A DNA stretch of 51,018 bases from an uncultured Clostridia bacterium (GTDB lineage Bacteria; Bacillota; Clostridia; Christensenellales; Borkfalkiaceae): positions 1 to 51,018 of the forward strand of contig CANQXA010000011.1 in the NCBI GenBank assembly GCA_947627765.1. The letters are read 5' to 3'. The notes under the pieces were generated by a model. That model was not told the DNA's origin and made no database searches. It saw nothing but the letters and a program-made list of their open reading frames with translations. The position numbers and the translations under genes are program-made. Shown here piece after piece: positions 1 through 9,611 of this stretch. Each line of letters begins with the position of its first letter. Position 1 is the first letter of the stretch.

Positions 1-3000
1 TGCACGTCTCCGCACGTGCGCTCGCCGCTCAGTCGCTGAACATCTTCGGCGACCATTCCGACGTGATGGCATGCCGCCAGACGGGCTTTGCGATGCTCGC
101 AAGCTGCTCGGTGCAGGAGGTCATGGACCTCGCCACCGTCGCCCATCTCTCCACTCTTCGCGCACGCGTACCGTTCATCAACTTCTTCGACGGCTTCCGT
201 ACCTCTCACGAAGTCTCCAAGATCGAGGCGATCGATTACGACGAAATGAAAGAGCTCTTCGATAAGAAAGGGCTCGCCGCCGACGTCGCCGCTTTCAAGG
301 CGAGAGCGCTCAACCCCGAACACCCCGTCCAGCGCGGCACGGCGCAGAACGGCGATACATACTTCCAGAACAGGGAGACCGCCAACAGCTACTACAACGC
401 AACGCCCGCCATCGTACAGGAGATGATGGACGCGGTCGGCGAACTCACCGGCAGACATTATCACCTCTTCGACTATGTCGGCGCCAAGAATGCGGAATAC
501 GTCATCGTCATCATGGGCTCGGGCGCCGAAACGGTGGAGGAATCCATCAATAAGCTCAATGCGCAGGGCAAGAAATACGGCCTTATCAAAGTCCGTCTCT
601 ACCGTCCCTTCGTGGCGGACGCTTTCATCGAAAAGATCCCCGCGACCTGCAAAAAGATCGCCGTGCTCGACAGGACCAAGGAACCCGGTTCCCTCGGCGA
701 GCCCCTCTATCTCGACGTCTGCACCGCGCTCCTCGAAAAAGGGATCGGCGGCGTACAGGTCGTCGGCGGCAGATACGGTCTCGGGTCGAAGGAGTTCAAT
801 CCCTCGATGGTCCTCTCCGTCTACAAGAACCTCGAAAAGAAGGATCCCAAGAATCACTTCACCGTCGGTATCTATGAAGATGTGACCAACAGCTCGCTCG
901 ACTTCTCCGAGAAGTTCGACGCCGCGCCCGAAGGCAGCACTTCCGCCAAGTTCTACGGGCTCGGTTCGGACGGCACGGTCGGCGCGAACAAGAACTCCAT
1001 CAAGATCATCGGCGACCATACCGATATGTACGCCCAAGCCTACTTCTTCTACGATTCCAAGAAGTCGGGCGGCATCACCGTCTCCCACCTCAGGTTCGGC
1101 AAGACGCCCATCCAAAGCGAATATCTCATCGACGCGGCGGACTTCATCGCCTGCCACAACCCCTCTTACGTCATCCGTTACGATATGACGACCGACCTCA
1201 AAGAGGGCGGCTCCTTCCTTCTCAATGCGCCGTGGACGACCGTCGAGGAACTCGAGCACAACCTTCCCGCCAAGATGAAGAATGCGCTCGCGCAGAAGCA
1301 CGCGAAGCTCTACGTCATCGACGCGATCAAGATCGCGCGCGGCCTCGGGCTCGGCGGCAGGACCAACACGATCCTGCAATCGGCGTTCTTCTACATCAAC
1401 GAGCAGATCATGCCCTATACCGACGCCGTCGATTACATGAAGAAGATGGCTTATAAGTCCTTCGCGAGAAAGGGCGACGCCGTCGTTCAGATGAACTACA
1501 ACGCCATCGATTCCGCCAAAGAGCACCTCGTCAAGATCGAGATCCCCGAATCGTGGGCTACGACGACCGAGGGCGCCGCAATGGTCAAACTCGCCGACAA
1601 CGATTACTTTAAGAACGTGATCGCTCCCATCCTTGCGCTCGAAGGCGACAAACTTCCTTCCTCCGCGTTCAATGCCGACGGGTCCGTCCCCACCGGAACG
1701 ACCAAGTACGAAAAGCGCGGCGTTGCCGTCATGGTCCCCAAGTGGGTCAAAGAAAACTGCGTACAGTGCAACCAGTGCTCCTTCGTCTGCCCGCACGCCT
1801 GCATCCGTCCCGCGCTCGTCGCCGAGGGAAGCGAGAGACCCGAAGCCTTCGAAACCAAAAAAGCCACGGGCGTTCCCGGTTATGAGTTCCGTATGCAGGT
1901 CTCCCCGCTCGACTGTATGGGTTGCGGCGTCTGCGCCGACGTCTGCCCCGGCATGAAGGGCAACAAGGCGCTCGTTATGGTACCTTTCGCCGAGCTCGAA
2001 GAAGTCGAGGCGAAGAATTGGGAATACGCCGTCGATCTGCCCGAAGCCGATCTTTCGAACGTCAAGATGGCGGACGTCAAGAAGAGCCAGTTCACCCCTT
2101 CGCTCTTCGAGTTCTCCGGCGCGTGCGCAGGCTGCGGCGAAACGCCCTATGTGAAGGTCGTCACCCAGCTCTTCGGCGACAGAATGATCGTCGCCAATGC
2201 AACGGGTTGCTCCTCCATCTACGGCGGTTCCTCCCCCACCTGCCCTTACACGACCAATAAGCAGGGTCACGGACCCGCATGGGCGAATTCGCTCTTCGAG
2301 GACAATGCGGAATACGGCTACGGGATGCATCTCGCGTATAAAGCCCGCCGCGGCGCTCTTGCAGACAAGATCACCAAGCTCGCCGAAATGTGGAAAGAGT
2401 ATCCCGAATGCGTCAAGCCGCTCACCGATTGGCTCGAAGGTTGCGACGACGCCGAGGCAAGCAAAACGGCTTCCGCCGCGCTCGTCGAGGAGCTCGAGGA
2501 GTGCCGCAAAGAGTGCGAAGGCGACGAACTCACCCTCGTCGATGAGATCCTCGCCGAAAAGGACTGCCTCGTGAAGAAATCCTTCTGGATCATCGGCGGC
2601 GACGGCTGGGCATACGACATCGGTTACGGCGGACTCGACCATGTCCTCGCGTGCGGCGAAGACGTCAACGTCCTCGTGCTCGACACCGAGGTCTACTCCA
2701 ATACGGGCGGTCAGGCAAGTAAGTCTACCCCTATCGGCGCCGTTGCGAAGTTCGCTTCGAGCGGCAAGCGCGTCAAGAAGAAGGACCTCGGCATGATCGC
2801 GGCTTCTTACGGGTATGTCTATGTCGCGCAGGTCGCGATGGGCGCAGACAAGGCTCAGCTCGTCAAGGCGCTCAAGGAAGCGGAAGCGTATAAGGGACCT
2901 TCCCTGATCATCGCCTATGCTCCTTGCATCAACCACGGCATTAATATGACGAAGTCGCAGACCGAGGAAAAGAACGCGGTAGATTGCGGCTATTGGCAAC

Positions 3001-3221
3001 TGTACCGTTACAATCCCGAGCTCGCGGCGAAGGGCGAGAATCCCTTCACGCTCGATTCCAAGGATCCGACGGGCGACTATCAGGCGTTCATCCTCGGCGA
3101 GACCCGCTACGCTTCCCTCAAGAAGACGCAGCCCGCGCTTGCGGAAGAGCTCTTCCAGAAGACGGAAGAGAGCTCCAAGGAGCGCCTTGCCGGGTATAAG
3201 AAAATGGCGGGGAAAGAGTAA
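1..3221 (+). CDS. nifJ: Pyruvate:ferredoxin (flavodoxin) oxidoreductase, 5'-truncated by the window edge
   Basis: Oxidatively decarboxylates pyruvate to acetyl-CoA and CO2 with reduction of ferredoxin; a cytoplasmic, oxygen-sensitive anaerobe enzyme. The reading frame is already open at base 3, so about 1072 of the usual 1170-1190 residues are present and roughly the first 100 lie outside. Numbering from the window edge, an 8Fe ferredoxin insert is seen as CVQCNQCSFVCP (from about residue 586) and CMGCGVCADVCPG (from about 638). A further CAGCGE site follows, and the thiamine diphosphate region shows GDGWAYDIG (about 867) and NTGGQASKSTPIG. All are diagnostic of single-chain PFOR. It ends with TAA, followed by a 24-base palindrome and tRNA-Ser. 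It supplies reduced ferredoxin, which is relevant to the atypical thioredoxin reductase elsewhere in the window. Identification is secure; only the N-terminus is unseen. Confidence 0.97.
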   Translation, partial: HVSARALAAQSLNIFGDHSDVMACRQTGFAMLASCSVQEVMDLATVAHLSTLRARVPFINFFDGFRTSHEVSKIEAIDYDEMKELFDKKGLAADVAAFKARALNPEHPVQRGTAQNGDTYFQNRETANSYYNATPAIVQEMMDAVGELTGRHYHLFDYVGAKNAEYVIVIMGSGAETVEESINKLNAQGKKYGLIKVRLYRPFVADAFIEKIPATCKKIAVLDRTKEPGSLGEPLYLDVCTALLEKGIGGVQVVGGRYGLGSKEFNPSMVLSVYKNLEKKDPKNHFTVGIYEDVTNSSLDFSEKFDAAPEGSTSAKFYGLGSDGTVGANKNSIKIIGDHTDMYAQAYFFYDSKKSGGITVSHLRFGKTPIQSEYLIDAADFIACHNPSYVIRYDMTTDLKEGGSFLLNAPWTTVEELEHNLPAKMKNALAQKHAKLYVIDAIKIARGLGLGGRTNTILQSAFFYINEQIMPYTDAVDYMKKMAYKSFARKGDAVVQMNYNAIDSAKEHLVKIEIPESWATTTEGAAMVKLADNDYFKNVIAPILALEGDKLPSSAFNADGSVPTGTTKYEKRGVAVMVPKWVKENCVQCNQCSFVCPHACIRPALVAEGSERPEAFETKKATGVPGYEFRMQVSPLDCMGCGVCADVCPGMKGNKALVMVPFAELEEVEAKNWEYAVDLPEADLSNVKMADVKKSQFTPSLFEFSGACAGCGETPYVKVVTQLFGDRMIVANATGCSSIYGGSSPTCPYTTNKQGHGPAWANSLFEDNAEYGYGMHLAYKARRGALADKITKLAEMWKEYPECVKPLTDWLEGCDDAEASKTASAALVEELEECRKECEGDELTLVDEILAEKDCLVKKSFWIIGGDGWAYDIGYGGLDHVLACGEDVNVLVLDTEVYSNTGGQASKSTPIGAVAKFASSGKRVKKKDLGMIAASYGYVYVAQVAMGADKAQLVKALKEAEAYKGPSLIIAYAPCINHGINMTKSQTEEKNAVDCGYWQLYRYNPELAAKGENPFTLDSKDPTGDYQAFILGETRYASLKKTQPALAEELFQKTEESSKERLAGYKKMAGKE

Positions 3222-3303
3222 ATCCCCCACCCATGTCCGAGGTCTGAGCTCACGTTTTGAGATTTTGGATCGGATGAAGCAAAAAAAATCGGCTCACATT
3301 ATC

Positions 3304-3327
3304 GCCCCCGAGGGATCCCTCGGGGGC
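3304..3327. terminator. 24-base perfect palindrome after the PFOR gene
   Basis: GCCCCCGAGGGA followed directly by its exact reverse complement, 83 bases after the PFOR stop and 6 bases before tRNA-Ser. It can form a very stable stem, but no T-run follows on either strand. It may be a transcript-end or processing hairpin rather than a classical intrinsic terminator. Confidence 0.45.
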
Positions 3328-3332
3328 TCTAT

Positions 3333-3420
3333 GGAGAGATGGCAGAGCGGTCGAATGCGGCGGTCTTGAAAACCGTTGAAGCGTCAGCTTCCGGGGGTTC
3401 GAATCCCTTTCTCTCCGCCA
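3333..3420 (+). tRNA. tRNA-Ser, anticodon UGA
   Basis: The acceptor stem GGAGAGA pairs exactly with TCTCTCC, followed by discriminator G and an encoded CCA. The anticodon stem GCGGT/ACCGT encloses loop CTTGAAA, placing anticodon TGA at 3367-3369. There is a long variable arm, as expected for a serine tRNA, and a GGTTCGAATCC T-arm. Its 3' CCA overlaps the left copy of a direct repeat that bounds the AT-rich insert downstream. Confidence 0.96.
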
Positions 3421-3435
3421 TATCCAAGCGGCGGG
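3418..3435 (+). repeat. Left copy of 18-base direct repeat (attL-like), overlapping tRNA-Ser CCA
   Basis: CCATATCCAAGCGGCGGG begins in the CCA of tRNA-Ser and recurs with one change at 5102-5119. Between the two copies base composition falls sharply and two genes with unusual codon use occur. This is the geometry of an att site left by integration into a tRNA 3' end. No integrase lies between the copies, so the interpretation is inference. Confidence 0.6.
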
Positions 3436-3462
3436 GCACAACAGTGCCCCGCCGCTTGGATA
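3421..3462. terminator. Perfect 19-bp stem-loop directly after tRNA-Ser(UGA)
   Basis: TATCCAAGCGGCGGGGCAC, a four-base loop AACA, then the exact reverse complement. Its left arm contains most of the left direct repeat. It most likely ends the tRNA transcript, although no T-tract follows. It could also be a structured recombination site. Confidence 0.55.
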
Positions 3463-3769
3463 TATATGGGCGGAAGATAAATATGAGGGAAGCCAAGTAA
3501 GGATACGCTTTTTCATGTTTTCACCTCTTTCCTGCTTGGCGCACTCATGGTAAGAATTCTTTTTCAATGCGAGCGGTGATATGGAGGAGATCGCGGGCGT
3601 CATATCAAATTTAATGCCTCGGCAAAAAAATTTATTGATTGAATTTTTGAAAAGTTTGTAAAAGAAAAGTGATTCGATATCTTCGAACTGATTTTTCTAT
3701 TGAAAGTGTTTAAGAATCATAATTTTGATTTATATATTATATGGAATAATGCTGTTAAGGAATAATATA
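3463..3769. other. AT-rich non-coding stretch at the left end of the insert
   Basis: No convincing gene. The second half (from about 3600) is conspicuously A/T-rich compared with the flanking chromosome. On the minus strand a GAGGTG ribosome-binding-like site precedes ATG and a short frame starting MKKRILTW that runs straight into the tRNA-linked hairpin. It could be a decapitated remnant of an exported protein, but it is too short to call. Confidence 0.4.
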
Positions 3770-3961
3770 ATGGAAATTTGGTCTTTGGTATTTGCAGGTA
3801 TCAGTGCTGCCGCAGCCGTTGTTTCAGCGATAACTTCAATTATTGCGAAAAAAGAGCTAAAGCAACTAAAAAACAACTTAAACAATAGTCCGATGACGTT
3901 ATCATCAGAAGACAATAAGGGGAATTTGGTTGGTATTAACAATGGAGAAATTAATAGGTAA
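3770..3961 (+). CDS. Small membrane-anchored protein of the AT-rich insert (63 aa)
   Basis: Not recognised. The ATG was chosen because AAGGA lies eight bases upstream; an upstream TTG would add 15 residues without a ribosome-binding site. Residues 4-26 (from WSLVFAGIS, rich in Ala/Val/Ile) form one probable membrane helix. A charged KKELKQLKNN helix and an Asn/Gly-rich tail ending GINNGEINR follow. The last 32 bases overlap the next gene, so the two are probably translationally coupled. A/T-rich codon use contrasts with the chromosome and suggests transfer. A single helix plus a cytoplasmic tail could anchor the partner at the membrane, but this is a guess. Confidence 0.6.
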   Translation: MEIWSLVFAGISAAAAVVSAITSIIAKKELKQLKNNLNNSPMTLSSEDNKGNLVGINNGEINR

Positions 3962-5036
3962 GACTGCATTAGAAGAAAATAATATAGACATAAACCAAAA
4001 CTCAGGAGTTGCTACATCCGTTAATAATGGCGTTATAATCAACGGCATGAATTATACGGAAGTGAAGGCTTTATGTTTGGATCTTATTAAAGAAGAGATC
4101 AATAAAACCAAAGCAGAAGCACTGATTGAGGCGCAAAAAAGAGATAGTGACTTAGTCATGGCAACTTTTGAAAAATTAGGTCAAGCAGGTTTTAGTGCTG
4201 AGTATGTTCGCAAAGCATTTAATGACCCTGCCATGCAAATCGATTTTATTGAAGCAGAAAAGTCTTATATTAAGTACGGAACAGAGGAATTAAAGAATAT
4301 TTTATCTGAAATTCTTGCAAAACGTATTTCAAATGTAGATCACTCACTATTACAAATTTCGTTAGGCGAAGCAATCAAAACCGCACCTTTATTACTTCCT
4401 TCGCAGATGGCGACATTGGCGTTATTTTTTGTTGTTTGCCATACGCGAAATTTTCGCGTAATAAGTCATTCCACTTTTGCGGAATATTTGCAAAACTACA
4501 TTATCCCAATTTTTCAAAGCGGGTTAAGCAGTAAAGCATCTGAATTTCAGCATTTGAGTTATGCTCGGTGTGCTACAATGTCAGTCGCAAGTAGTTCTTT
4601 GTCTGCCCATTTGGTAGATACATACGAGGGATTATTTTCCAAGGGGTTTGATTTAAGCTCAATCCCTAATTCTGAAACTGGCGAACTTCTCCACGAAAAG
4701 TATCCTTCTTTGTTTTTAGTGTGCTTAAACGATTCAGCAAAGTATCAAGTCGATGCTATCAACAAAGAAGCCCTTGACGTAGCAATGGACGAGCTTCATT
4801 GTATGGATGAGGATAAAACTAAAATAAAAAAATTATTTTCAAATTACTTAATGGATGAGTTTCAAGCGGAGAAAAAAATAAAAGAATTATGTCCAGAAAT
4901 GGATGAGGTAATAAAATATTGGAATACTTGCAATATTAAGCATCTCAATTTATCTTCCGTAGGAATTGTCATCGGGGCATTGTACGCCTCATCAAAGATT
5001 AATACGCCATTCGACTTGAATATTTGGATTGAATGA
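3930..5036 (+). CDS. LPO_1073/Vpar_1526-like protein of unknown function
   Basis: The sequence resembles, from memory, the uncharacterised LPO_1073/Vpar_1526 family. It has an Asn/Gly-rich start (NQNSGVATSVNNG), the signature-like GMNYTEVKALCLDLIKEEI at about residue 38, and then a long helical region with no enzymatic motif. TTG is preferred as start because AAGGGG lies seven bases upstream; the first ATG (3942) would have a 19-base gap. It overlaps the small membrane protein by 32 bases. Function is unknown; such proteins are scattered across phyla and often sit in variable regions, so a role in defence or mobile-element biology is possible but unproven. Very A/T-rich codon use for this genome. 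The gene ends 65 bases before the right direct repeat. Confidence 0.65.
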   Translation: MVLTMEKLIGKTALEENNIDINQNSGVATSVNNGVIINGMNYTEVKALCLDLIKEEINKTKAEALIEAQKRDSDLVMATFEKLGQAGFSAEYVRKAFNDPAMQIDFIEAEKSYIKYGTEELKNILSEILAKRISNVDHSLLQISLGEAIKTAPLLLPSQMATLALFFVVCHTRNFRVISHSTFAEYLQNYIIPIFQSGLSSKASEFQHLSYARCATMSVASSSLSAHLVDTYEGLFSKGFDLSSIPNSETGELLHEKYPSLFLVCLNDSAKYQVDAINKEALDVAMDELHCMDEDKTKIKKLFSNYLMDEFQAEKKIKELCPEMDEVIKYWNTCNIKHLNLSSVGIVIGALYASSKINTPFDLNIWIE

Positions 5037-5101
5037 AAAATGTAGTACAACACGTCAAGTTTGGAGCGGTTAGGTATTCGATTTACATTACACTTGCCCC
5101 T

Positions 5102-5119
5102 CCATACCCAAGCGGCGGG
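5102..5119 (+). repeat. Right copy of 18-base direct repeat (attR-like)
   Basis: CCATACCCAAGCGGCGGG matches the copy at the tRNA-Ser 3' end in 17 of 18 positions. GC-rich chromosomal sequence resumes immediately after it. The two copies bracket a segment of about 1.68 kb. Confidence 0.6.
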
Positions 5120-5161
5120 AAGGCTTGATCATGCGGGATATGCGGCTCGTTTTGAAAAATC

Positions 5162-5183
5162 AGCGGGGATATTCCCCGTTTTT
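5162..5183 (+). terminator. Rho-independent terminator
   Basis: Stem CGGGGA/TCCCCG with a three-base loop, followed by TTTTT. It lies just downstream of the AT-rich insert and upstream of the lipoprotein promoter. It may be the ancestral terminator of the tRNA-Ser transcript. Confidence 0.7.
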
Positions 5184-5185
5184 GC

Positions 5186-5214
5186 TTGCCACCTTCTTCC
5201 GTTTGTGGTATCAT
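5186..5214 (+). promoter_or_regulatory. SigA-type promoter for the 225-aa lipoprotein
   Basis: TTGCCA, 17 bases, TATCAT, with an extended -10 (TGG directly before TATCAT). The predicted start of transcription is about 50 bases upstream of the lipoprotein ATG. Confidence 0.6.
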
Positions 5215-5274
5215 GATCCCGATCGATGAAAGCGCCGCGGCCGAAAAAAATCGTCGGTGCAAAGGAGATAAACG

Positions 5275-5952
5275 ATGAAAAAATTTATCCTTTCCTTCAT
5301 GGTTACCGTCTGCTCGCTGGGCTGTTTTTGCGGGCTCACGGCGTGCGGCAAAAATCCCGAAACTCCGAACGATACGGGGAAAGTCACCGCCGCCGAATGG
5401 GACGAGCTCTTGGGAAATGCCCAAAACTTTACCCTGCGGGTCTACGATTCCCAAACGTTGGATGAGGTCGCCGCCATATATGCGGACAAAGACAAATTCA
5501 TGAATGCCACGGCGGACGGAAAACAGATCGTGACGAAAGAAGGGAACGAATATTTCATGTACGGATACAATAACTCCGACGCCGAGTGGGTCAAAATGAA
5601 GTTCGACGAGACGGAATACACCGCACAAGTTGCAATGTCTCTACAATATTGCTCCTTCCTGCGGGGTCAATTCTCCATGTTCCGCTATTCGGAAGCCGAT
5701 GACGCCACGTCCACGGATCTCGCTCCCCTCTACCACTGCGATTCGCTCACGTTGGCTCTGCAAGGCGTAGATTCCCTTTTGGAGGACATCACGGTCACCT
5801 TCAAAAACGGCGCGCCGTATGAGATCTCCTACCGCGTCGTCATGGGTGAAGGGATCGACCGCTCCGCCGTCCCCTACCGTTTGACCGATTTCGGGACGAC
5901 GGTAATCGAACTCCCGGTCGATTATACCGACCAAACGGACATCACGGCATAA
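5275..5952 (+). CDS. Predicted lipoprotein, unknown function (225 aa)
   Basis: Exported, lipid-anchored protein. It starts MKKFILSF, has a hydrophobic segment and ends in lipobox LTAC with Cys24. An AAAGGAG site lies just before ATG. The mature part is mixed alpha/beta with no motif I recognise; acidic stretches and many aromatic residues (YFMYGYNN) suggest a soluble beta-rich domain of the kind found in small Clostridia lipoproteins. It has its own promoter and stands alone between the AT-rich insert and the aspartase gene, so the neighbourhood gives no functional clue. Codon use matches the chromosome, so it is not part of the insert. Confidence 0.75.
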   Translation: MKKFILSFMVTVCSLGCFCGLTACGKNPETPNDTGKVTAAEWDELLGNAQNFTLRVYDSQTLDEVAAIYADKDKFMNATADGKQIVTKEGNEYFMYGYNNSDAEWVKMKFDETEYTAQVAMSLQYCSFLRGQFSMFRYSEADDATSTDLAPLYHCDSLTLALQGVDSLLEDITVTFKNGAPYEISYRVVMGEGIDRSAVPYRLTDFGTTVIELPVDYTDQTDITA

Positions 5953-5998
5953 CGTCCTCCCTCGTACGGAATTTTATCGGGAAAAAGAGGGAAGACGC

Positions 5999-6027
5999 TT
6001 GCATTTTCCCGTAAAACGGTTTATAAT
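5999..6027 (+). promoter_or_regulatory. SigA-type promoter of the aspartase gene
   Basis: TTGCAT, 17 bases, TATAAT, about 44 bases before the aspA ATG. The TTG of the -35 box could be misread as an upstream start codon of aspA, so the promoter decides in favour of ATG 6071. Confidence 0.75.
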
Positions 6028-6070
6028 ATTCAAAGCACAATTTGGACGCTACGGCGTCCCCGGAGAAACT

Positions 6071-7471
<1,401 letters not shown>

Positions 7472-7521
7472 GCTCTGCGGGCGTCCGTCCGCAAATGATC
7501 AAATTCGTTCCGAATCAATAC

Positions 7522-7560
7522 GCCGCGCCGTGCAACAATGCACGGCGCGGCTTCCTTTTT
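7522..7560 (+). terminator. Terminator of aspA
   Basis: A 12-bp GC-rich stem GCCGCGCCGTGC / GCACGGCGCGGC, a six-base loop, then TTCCTTTTT. It lies between the convergent aspA and recG genes; the T-tail orients it for aspA. Confidence 0.85.
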
Positions 7561-7568
7561 CCGAACGT

Positions 7569-9572
7569 TTAATTCAAGACGACGTCTTTGAGCGCCTCGT
7601 ACTTTTTCATTGCAGCCGCTTTGACCGTCTCTATGTCGAGCCGCCGTTCGAACGCTTCGTCTACGAGCTTCTTCGCGAGGAATACGGCGTTGGTCGTATA
7701 GTGAAGATTCTTGATCTCGGAGAGAAACTTTCCGCTCTGGCGGGTCCCCAAAAAGTCCCCGCTGCCGCGGAGCTCGAGATCCTTTTCGGCAAGCGCGAAT
7801 CCGTCCGTCGTATTTTTCAAGATGTTCAGCCTCTCCGACGCGGCCTCGCTGTCGGAGCCTGCGAGCAAAAAGCAGTAGCTCTTTACGCTTCCCCTCCCCA
7901 CTCTGCCGCGGAGCTGGTGAAGCTGTGAGAGCCCGAAACGCTCCGCATTGTAGATGACCATCACTGTGGCGTCGGGGACGTCCACGCCCACTTCGATGAC
8001 CGTCGTAGAGACGAGCGCATCGTATTTTTTCGCCTTGAACGCGGACATGGTATCCGTCTTTTCCTTCTCCTTCATCTTTCCGTGCAAAAGCGCAAAGCGG
8101 ACGTCGGGCAACGAGAGGCGCAGACGCTCATAGAGTTCGGTCGCGCTCGTCGCGTCCCCGTCGTCGTCTTCGATCTTGGGACAGACGAAGTACGCCTGCC
8201 TGCCCTTCTTCACTTCGCCACGGATCCATGCGAGCATATCCTCGTACTTTCTCTCGGGGATGACGGCGGTGGAGATCTCCTGCCGCTCTTTGGGCTTATC
8301 GGGAATGGTGGTGACGTCGAGATCGCCGTAGAAGATCAGAGAGAGGGTGCGGGGAATGGGCGTCGCCGACATGACGAGCACGTCGGGATCCTCCCCCTTT
8401 TCCCCCAAAAGATTGCGCTGTGCCACGCCGAAGCGGTGCTGTTCGTCGCACACGCAGAAGGCGAGCCGCAAAAAGCGCACATCCCCCTGCAAGACGGCGT
8501 GCGTGCCGCACAGAATATCGATCTCCCCCGCCGCGAGCGCCTGTTTGATCTCCCGCTTTTCCTTTGCAGTGGACGCGCCCGCCAAATATCCCACGCGGTA
8601 ATCGGGAAAGAGCTTCACGAGAAGGGCATAATTTTGGGCGGCGAGGACCTCGGTGGGCGAGAGATAGACGGCTTGGAAGCCCGACTTCACCGCCATAAAG
8701 ATGCCCGTGAGCGCGACCGCGGTCTTCCCGCTTCCGACGTCGCCTTGCAAAAGGCGGTTCATGCGGACGGGACCCGTGACGTCGTCGTAGACGGCGCGTA
8801 CGGCGGACTGCTGTCCGCGCGTAAACGTGAAGGGAAAACGCCGTTCGAAATCGGCAACTTCCCGCTCCGTGACGGTGTACTTTCTGATCCGCGTTTGGTT
8901 GCGGTCGCCCTTGACGAGCTTGAAGGCGGCGATCAGCGTGAAGTATTCCTCGACGGCGATCCGCTCCGCCGCTTCCTGCATTTCGGAGACCGTGTTCGGG
9001 GCATGGATGGCATGGAACGCGTCTCTCAGGGAAGTAAGGCGGTAACGCCGCCGAAGTTCTCCGGGAATGACGGAGGGGAAATCTTCCGTTTCGAGGGCGC
9101 GGCGGACGGCTTCCCGCACGACCCACTGGGCGACGCCCGCCTTGAGGGGATACATGGGAATGAGCCCTTTGAGGCGGTTATTTGTCTCCAAGCGCTCGAA
9201 GGTCGGATTGACGATCGAGACGCGGTCGTAAAAATTCTGGACCCTGCCGTAAAAGAGATACTCGCCCGGTTTGAGGCGCGCAGCCACATAGGGCATATTG
9301 AACCACACGGCGGTGAAATTATCCCGCCCCTGTTCGAGGAGGGCGCGCACGATCTTCAGTTTGCCCTTACTTCGTACGGGCTCCACGGAGACGAGCGTAC
9401 AGCAAAGAAGCGCCATATCGTTGTGCATGACTTCCCGCACGGAGACGCGGTTGGTCAGATCGAGATAGGCGCGCGGAAAATAGCGGACGAGCTCCTCCGT
9501 CGTATCGATGCCGAGTTTTGCAAAGTCCTTGGCGCGTTTTTCGCCAATGCCCTTGACCTGTTGCAGTTGCAT
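7569..9572 (-). CDS. recG: ATP-dependent DNA helicase RecG
   Basis: Remodels stalled replication forks and branch-migrates Holliday junctions and D-loops. The 667 residues are typical. N-terminal wedge/OB region (residues 1-230, beginning with the helix-hairpin-like VKGIGEKRAKDFAKLG), then the helicase: Walker A GDVGSGKT (about 277), DEQHRFG Walker B, SATPIPRT, and in lobe 2 STTVIEVGVDVP and QLRGRVGR. The C-terminal RecG region (KDLELRGSGDFLGTRQSG) is present. It is the last gene of the asp23-fakA-recG cluster, 39 bases after fakA. The ATG has no strong ribosome-binding site, but the N-terminal motif fixes the start approximately. Confidence 0.97.
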   Translation of the reverse strand: MQLQQVKGIGEKRAKDFAKLGIDTTEELVRYFPRAYLDLTNRVSVREVMHNDMALLCCTLVSVEPVRSKGKLKIVRALLEQGRDNFTAVWFNMPYVAARLKPGEYLFYGRVQNFYDRVSIVNPTFERLETNNRLKGLIPMYPLKAGVAQWVVREAVRRALETEDFPSVIPGELRRRYRLTSLRDAFHAIHAPNTVSEMQEAAERIAVEEYFTLIAAFKLVKGDRNQTRIRKYTVTEREVADFERRFPFTFTRGQQSAVRAVYDDVTGPVRMNRLLQGDVGSGKTAVALTGIFMAVKSGFQAVYLSPTEVLAAQNYALLVKLFPDYRVGYLAGASTAKEKREIKQALAAGEIDILCGTHAVLQGDVRFLRLAFCVCDEQHRFGVAQRNLLGEKGEDPDVLVMSATPIPRTLSLIFYGDLDVTTIPDKPKERQEISTAVIPERKYEDMLAWIRGEVKKGRQAYFVCPKIEDDDGDATSATELYERLRLSLPDVRFALLHGKMKEKEKTDTMSAFKAKKYDALVSTTVIEVGVDVPDATVMVIYNAERFGLSQLHQLRGRVGRGSVKSYCFLLAGSDSEAASERLNILKNTTDGFALAEKDLELRGSGDFLGTRQSGKFLSEIKNLHYTTNAVFLAKKLVDEAFERRLDIETVKAAAMKKYEALKDVVLN

Positions 9573-9611
9573 GGTTTTCTATGATAAAAGGCGGTAGACC
9601 CGCCTTTCTCC

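Noticed and set aside
3250-3603. Minus-strand open frame across tRNA-Ser(UGA) containing [10 protein letters not shown]
   Set aside because: This is the well-known false protein produced by translating the antisense strand of a tRNA; its tail crosses two palindromes.
8082-9584. Plus-strand open frame of 500 codons opposite recG
   Set aside because: Antisense shadow of recG, which carries all helicase motifs.
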